DNA of 64,000 bases. Origin: Sphingopyxis sp. Lineage in GTDB: Bacteria > Pseudomonadota > Alphaproteobacteria > Sphingomonadales > Sphingomonadaceae. A model generated the notes under the pieces. The model had not been told where the DNA came from. It saw nothing but the letters and a program-made list of their open reading frames with translations, and did not search any database. Both the position numbers and the translations under genes were made by a program. The stretch is taken from assembly GCF_016793825.1 (NCBI RefSeq), contig NZ_JAEULM010000021.1:124001-188000 (forward strand). Direction: 5' to 3'. This document shows positions 62,203-64,000 of this stretch, in pieces (position 1 is the first letter of the stretch; the number at the start of each line of letters is the position of its first letter).

Positions 62203-63255
62203 TCAGGACGCCAGTTCGGCGAGCGCCCATGCCGCCGCTTCGGCAACTATCGGCGATTCATCGGCGATGAGCACCTCCAGTCGTTCCCGAAACCGCGCGT
62301 CACCGCTGTTTCCGGCCGCAACAGCAGCATTGCGCACCATCCGGTTGCGCCCGATGCGCTTGATCGGCGAGCCGGCAAAAACTTGCCGAAAACCTGCATC
62401 GTCGAGAGCGAGCAGGTCGGCGAGCGACGGTGCGACCAGCTCGGCGCGCGGCAGGAACGCACGATGCCGCGCGGCCGTGTCGGCGAACTTGTTCCACGGG
62501 CACGCTGCCAGACAATCATCACACCCATAGACGCGGTTGCCGATCCCACGGCGGAGGTCGACCGGAATGGGCCCGTCATGCTCGATCGTCAGATAGGATA
62601 TGCAACGCCGCGCATCGAGCTGGTACGGTGCCGGAAAGGCTTGCGTCGGACAGACATGCTGACAGGCGGCGCAACTTCCACATGTGGCGCGCGCAGGCCG
62701 TGACGGCGTGAGGTCGAGGGTCGTATAGATCGCCCCCAGGAACAGCCAACTGCCATGCTCGCGGCTGACGAGATTGGTGTGCTTGCCCTGCCAGCCGAGC
62801 CCGGCTGCGGCGGCCAGCGGCTTTTCCATGACAGGAGCAGTATCGACGAAGACCTTGACCTCGGCTCCCTTCGCCTCGGCAACCATCCAACGCGCGACCG
62901 CTTTCAGCGCCCTCTTCACGACGTCATGATAATCGGCGCCCTGCGCATAGACCGAAATGCGCCCGCGTGCCGGCTCATCCGCGAGCGCAAGCGGATCGAA
63001 AGCCGGCGCATAACTCATGCCCAGCGCGACGACCGACCGGACGTCGGGCCACAGACCCTGCGGCGACCCGCGCTGGCCCGCGCGACTTTCCATCCAGATC
63101 ATATCGCCGTGCCGCCCTTCGGCCAGCCACTCGCCCAGCCGGGCGGCCGTGTGGGGGGCGGCATCTGCGCGCGCGATCCCGAATGCGACGAAGCCATGCT
63201 CACGCGCGACGTCTTCAAGTTTTTGCTCGATGGAAGGCAAGGCTTCGGCAACCAT
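62203..63255 (-). CDS. queG: Epoxyqueuosine reductase QueG
   Basis: 350 residues from ATG 63255. It carries two [4Fe-4S] clusters ([12 protein letters not shown] and [10 protein letters not shown]), the cobalamin-binding QueG core ([46 protein letters not shown]) and the catalytic Asp in VDTAP. A short HEAT-like tail follows. It performs the last step of queuosine tRNA modification. Stop lies 2 bases from the lipoprotein stop (convergent). Confidence 0.95.
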   Translation of the reverse strand: MVAEALPSIEQKLEDVAREHGFVAFGIARADAAPHTAARLGEWLAEGRHGDMIWMESRAGQRGSPQGLWPDVRSVVALGMSYAPAFDPLALADEPARGRISVYAQGADYHDVVKRALKAVARWMVAEAKGAEVKVFVDTAPVMEKPLAAAAGLGWQGKHTNLVSREHGSWLFLGAIYTTLDLTPSRPARATCGSCAACQHVCPTQAFPAPYQLDARRCISYLTIEHDGPIPVDLRRGIGNRVYGCDDCLAACPWNKFADTAARHRAFLPRAELVAPSLADLLALDDAGFRQVFAGSPIKRIGRNRMVRNAAVAAGNSGDARFRERLEVLIADESPIVAEAAAWALAELAS

Positions 63256-63321
63256 TGGCGCTCTATACGGCAAGCGCCTCCTCGTGCCATAGGGGTGTGC
63301 ACCACGATCAGGAACGCCGAT

Positions 63322-64000
63322 TTGACCGAACTTGCCGTTGAGGCCACCGGCCTCACCAAATATTTCGACAGCTTCACTGCGGTCGATCATGTCAATCTCA
63401 AGGTCCCCACCGGCTGCATCTATGGCGTGCTAGGCCCCAACGGCGCCGGCAAGACGACAAGCCTGCGCATGACGCTGGGCATTATCGATCCCGACGAAGG
63501 GATCAGCCGCCTGCTGGGCGGCCACAAGCCCCAGTCGGTCCGCCACCGCATCGGCTATCTCCCTGAAGAGCGCGGTCTTTACCCCGGCATGAAAGCGCGC
63601 GAGGCAATCGCATTCATGGGTGCCTTGCGTGGGCTCGACTGGCGCGAAGGCCGCCGCCGTGCCGGAATCTTCATGACCGAACTCGGACTTGAGCGGGTGA
63701 TCGACGAAAAAATCCGCAAGATGTCGAAGGGCATGGCGCAGATGGTCCAGCTCATCGGATCGATCGTCCACGCGCCCGACCTGATCGTGCTCGACGAGCC
63801 CTTCTCGGGGCTCGACCCCGTCAACCAGGAGCGGCTCGAAATGCTGGTGCGGCGCGAACGCGACCGCGGGGCCACAATTCTCTTTTCGACTCATGTGATG
63901 GCCCATGCCGAGCGATTGTGCGACCGGATCGTGATCATCGCCCGCTCCCAGCACCGCTTTGAAGGCACGGTGGACGAAGCCCGCGCACTGTTGCCGATGC
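63322..64000 (+). CDS. ABC transporter ATP-binding protein (NatA/YhaQ-like), N-terminal part
   Basis: At least 226 residues, running off the right edge. The start may be TTG 63322 (AGGA upstream) or GTG 63295; no ATG fits. Walker A is [10 protein letters not shown], signature [15 protein letters not shown], Walker [15 protein letters not shown], switch His in [11 protein letters not shown]. The SKG form of the signature is typical of the NatA/COG4152 group of Na+ or drug exporters. Permease genes would follow beyond the window. Confidence 0.88.
   Translation, partial: MTELAVEATGLTKYFDSFTAVDHVNLKVPTGCIYGVLGPNGAGKTTSLRMTLGIIDPDEGISRLLGGHKPQSVRHRIGYLPEERGLYPGMKAREAIAFMGALRGLDWREGRRRAGIFMTELGLERVIDEKIRKMSKGMAQMVQLIGSIVHAPDLIVLDEPFSGLDPVNQERLEMLVRRERDRGATILFSTHVMAHAERLCDRIVIIARSQHRFEGTVDEARALLPM

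Overview
The window is GC-rich chromosomal DNA with densely packed genes, many overlapping by ATGA. It fits an alphaproteobacterium of the Sphingomonadales, probably a Sphingopyxis- or Sphingomonas-like organism. Grounds for this: many TonB-dependent receptors, sphingomonad-type flagellar genes, the alphaproteobacterial hemC-hemD-mitofilin-like order, metX-metW, and ftsE-ftsX followed by a DUF218 protein and an acyltransferase. The species assignment is inference.

Layout. (1) 1-7464: part of a flagellar cluster. flgB-C-D-E-F run left; flgA, flgM-flgN and a lytic transglycosylase-flhA-fliA operon run right. Three sigma-54 sites of -24/-12 type and one sigma-28 site set the hierarchy. (2) 7506-11917: a MarR regulator, a three-gene cassette with a membrane-anchored LuxR-type regulator, a glutamine amidotransferase, and a small gene plus ferredoxin-NADP reductase behind a Fur-like box. 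(3) 11970-37101: the most interesting part, a phytate and myo-inositol utilisation island. It holds a tandem beta-propeller phytase, an inositol monophosphatase, two Gfo/Idh oxidoreductases (one IolG), PhoD, an organophosphate:phosphate antiporter, iolA/mmsA, iolB, iolE, iolD, a fused iolC-DUF2090, an RpiR regulator, two TonB receptors, a PepSY-response regulator-histidine kinase operon and a histidine-acid phytase lipoprotein. (4) 37282-48042: housekeeping, including a TPR-like protein, tRNA-Arg(CCG), a YeiH-type exporter, ftsEX, plsC, tyrA, hisC, metX and metW. (5) 48102-53717: a TetR regulator, a TonB receptor, and a glutaryl-CoA dehydrogenase with a class III CoA-transferase. (6) 53757-64000: haem genes hemC/hemD, tsaD, gpsA, a flippase, adenosine kinase, queG and the start of an ABC exporter.

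How the island may work (inference): phytate crosses the outer membrane or is cut at the surface by two unrelated phytases. Inositol monophosphate could enter the cytoplasm through the OPA-family antiporter in exchange for phosphate. The cytosolic monophosphatase would release inositol, and IolG, IolE, IolD, IolB, IolC-DUF2090 and MmsA would take it to acetyl-CoA and a C3 unit. Two DNA motifs tie the island together. One is a GGAA-N6-TTCC-like operator, the motif known for the RpiR-family IolR of Sinorhizobium. It occurs in arrays with exact 29 bp spacing at three intergenic regions and in looser form at two or three more. The other is a tandem CTGACA-N5-CTGACA box, found beside both TonB receptors and the two-component operon. 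They meet in the 136 bp between the PepSY gene and the histidine-acid phytase.
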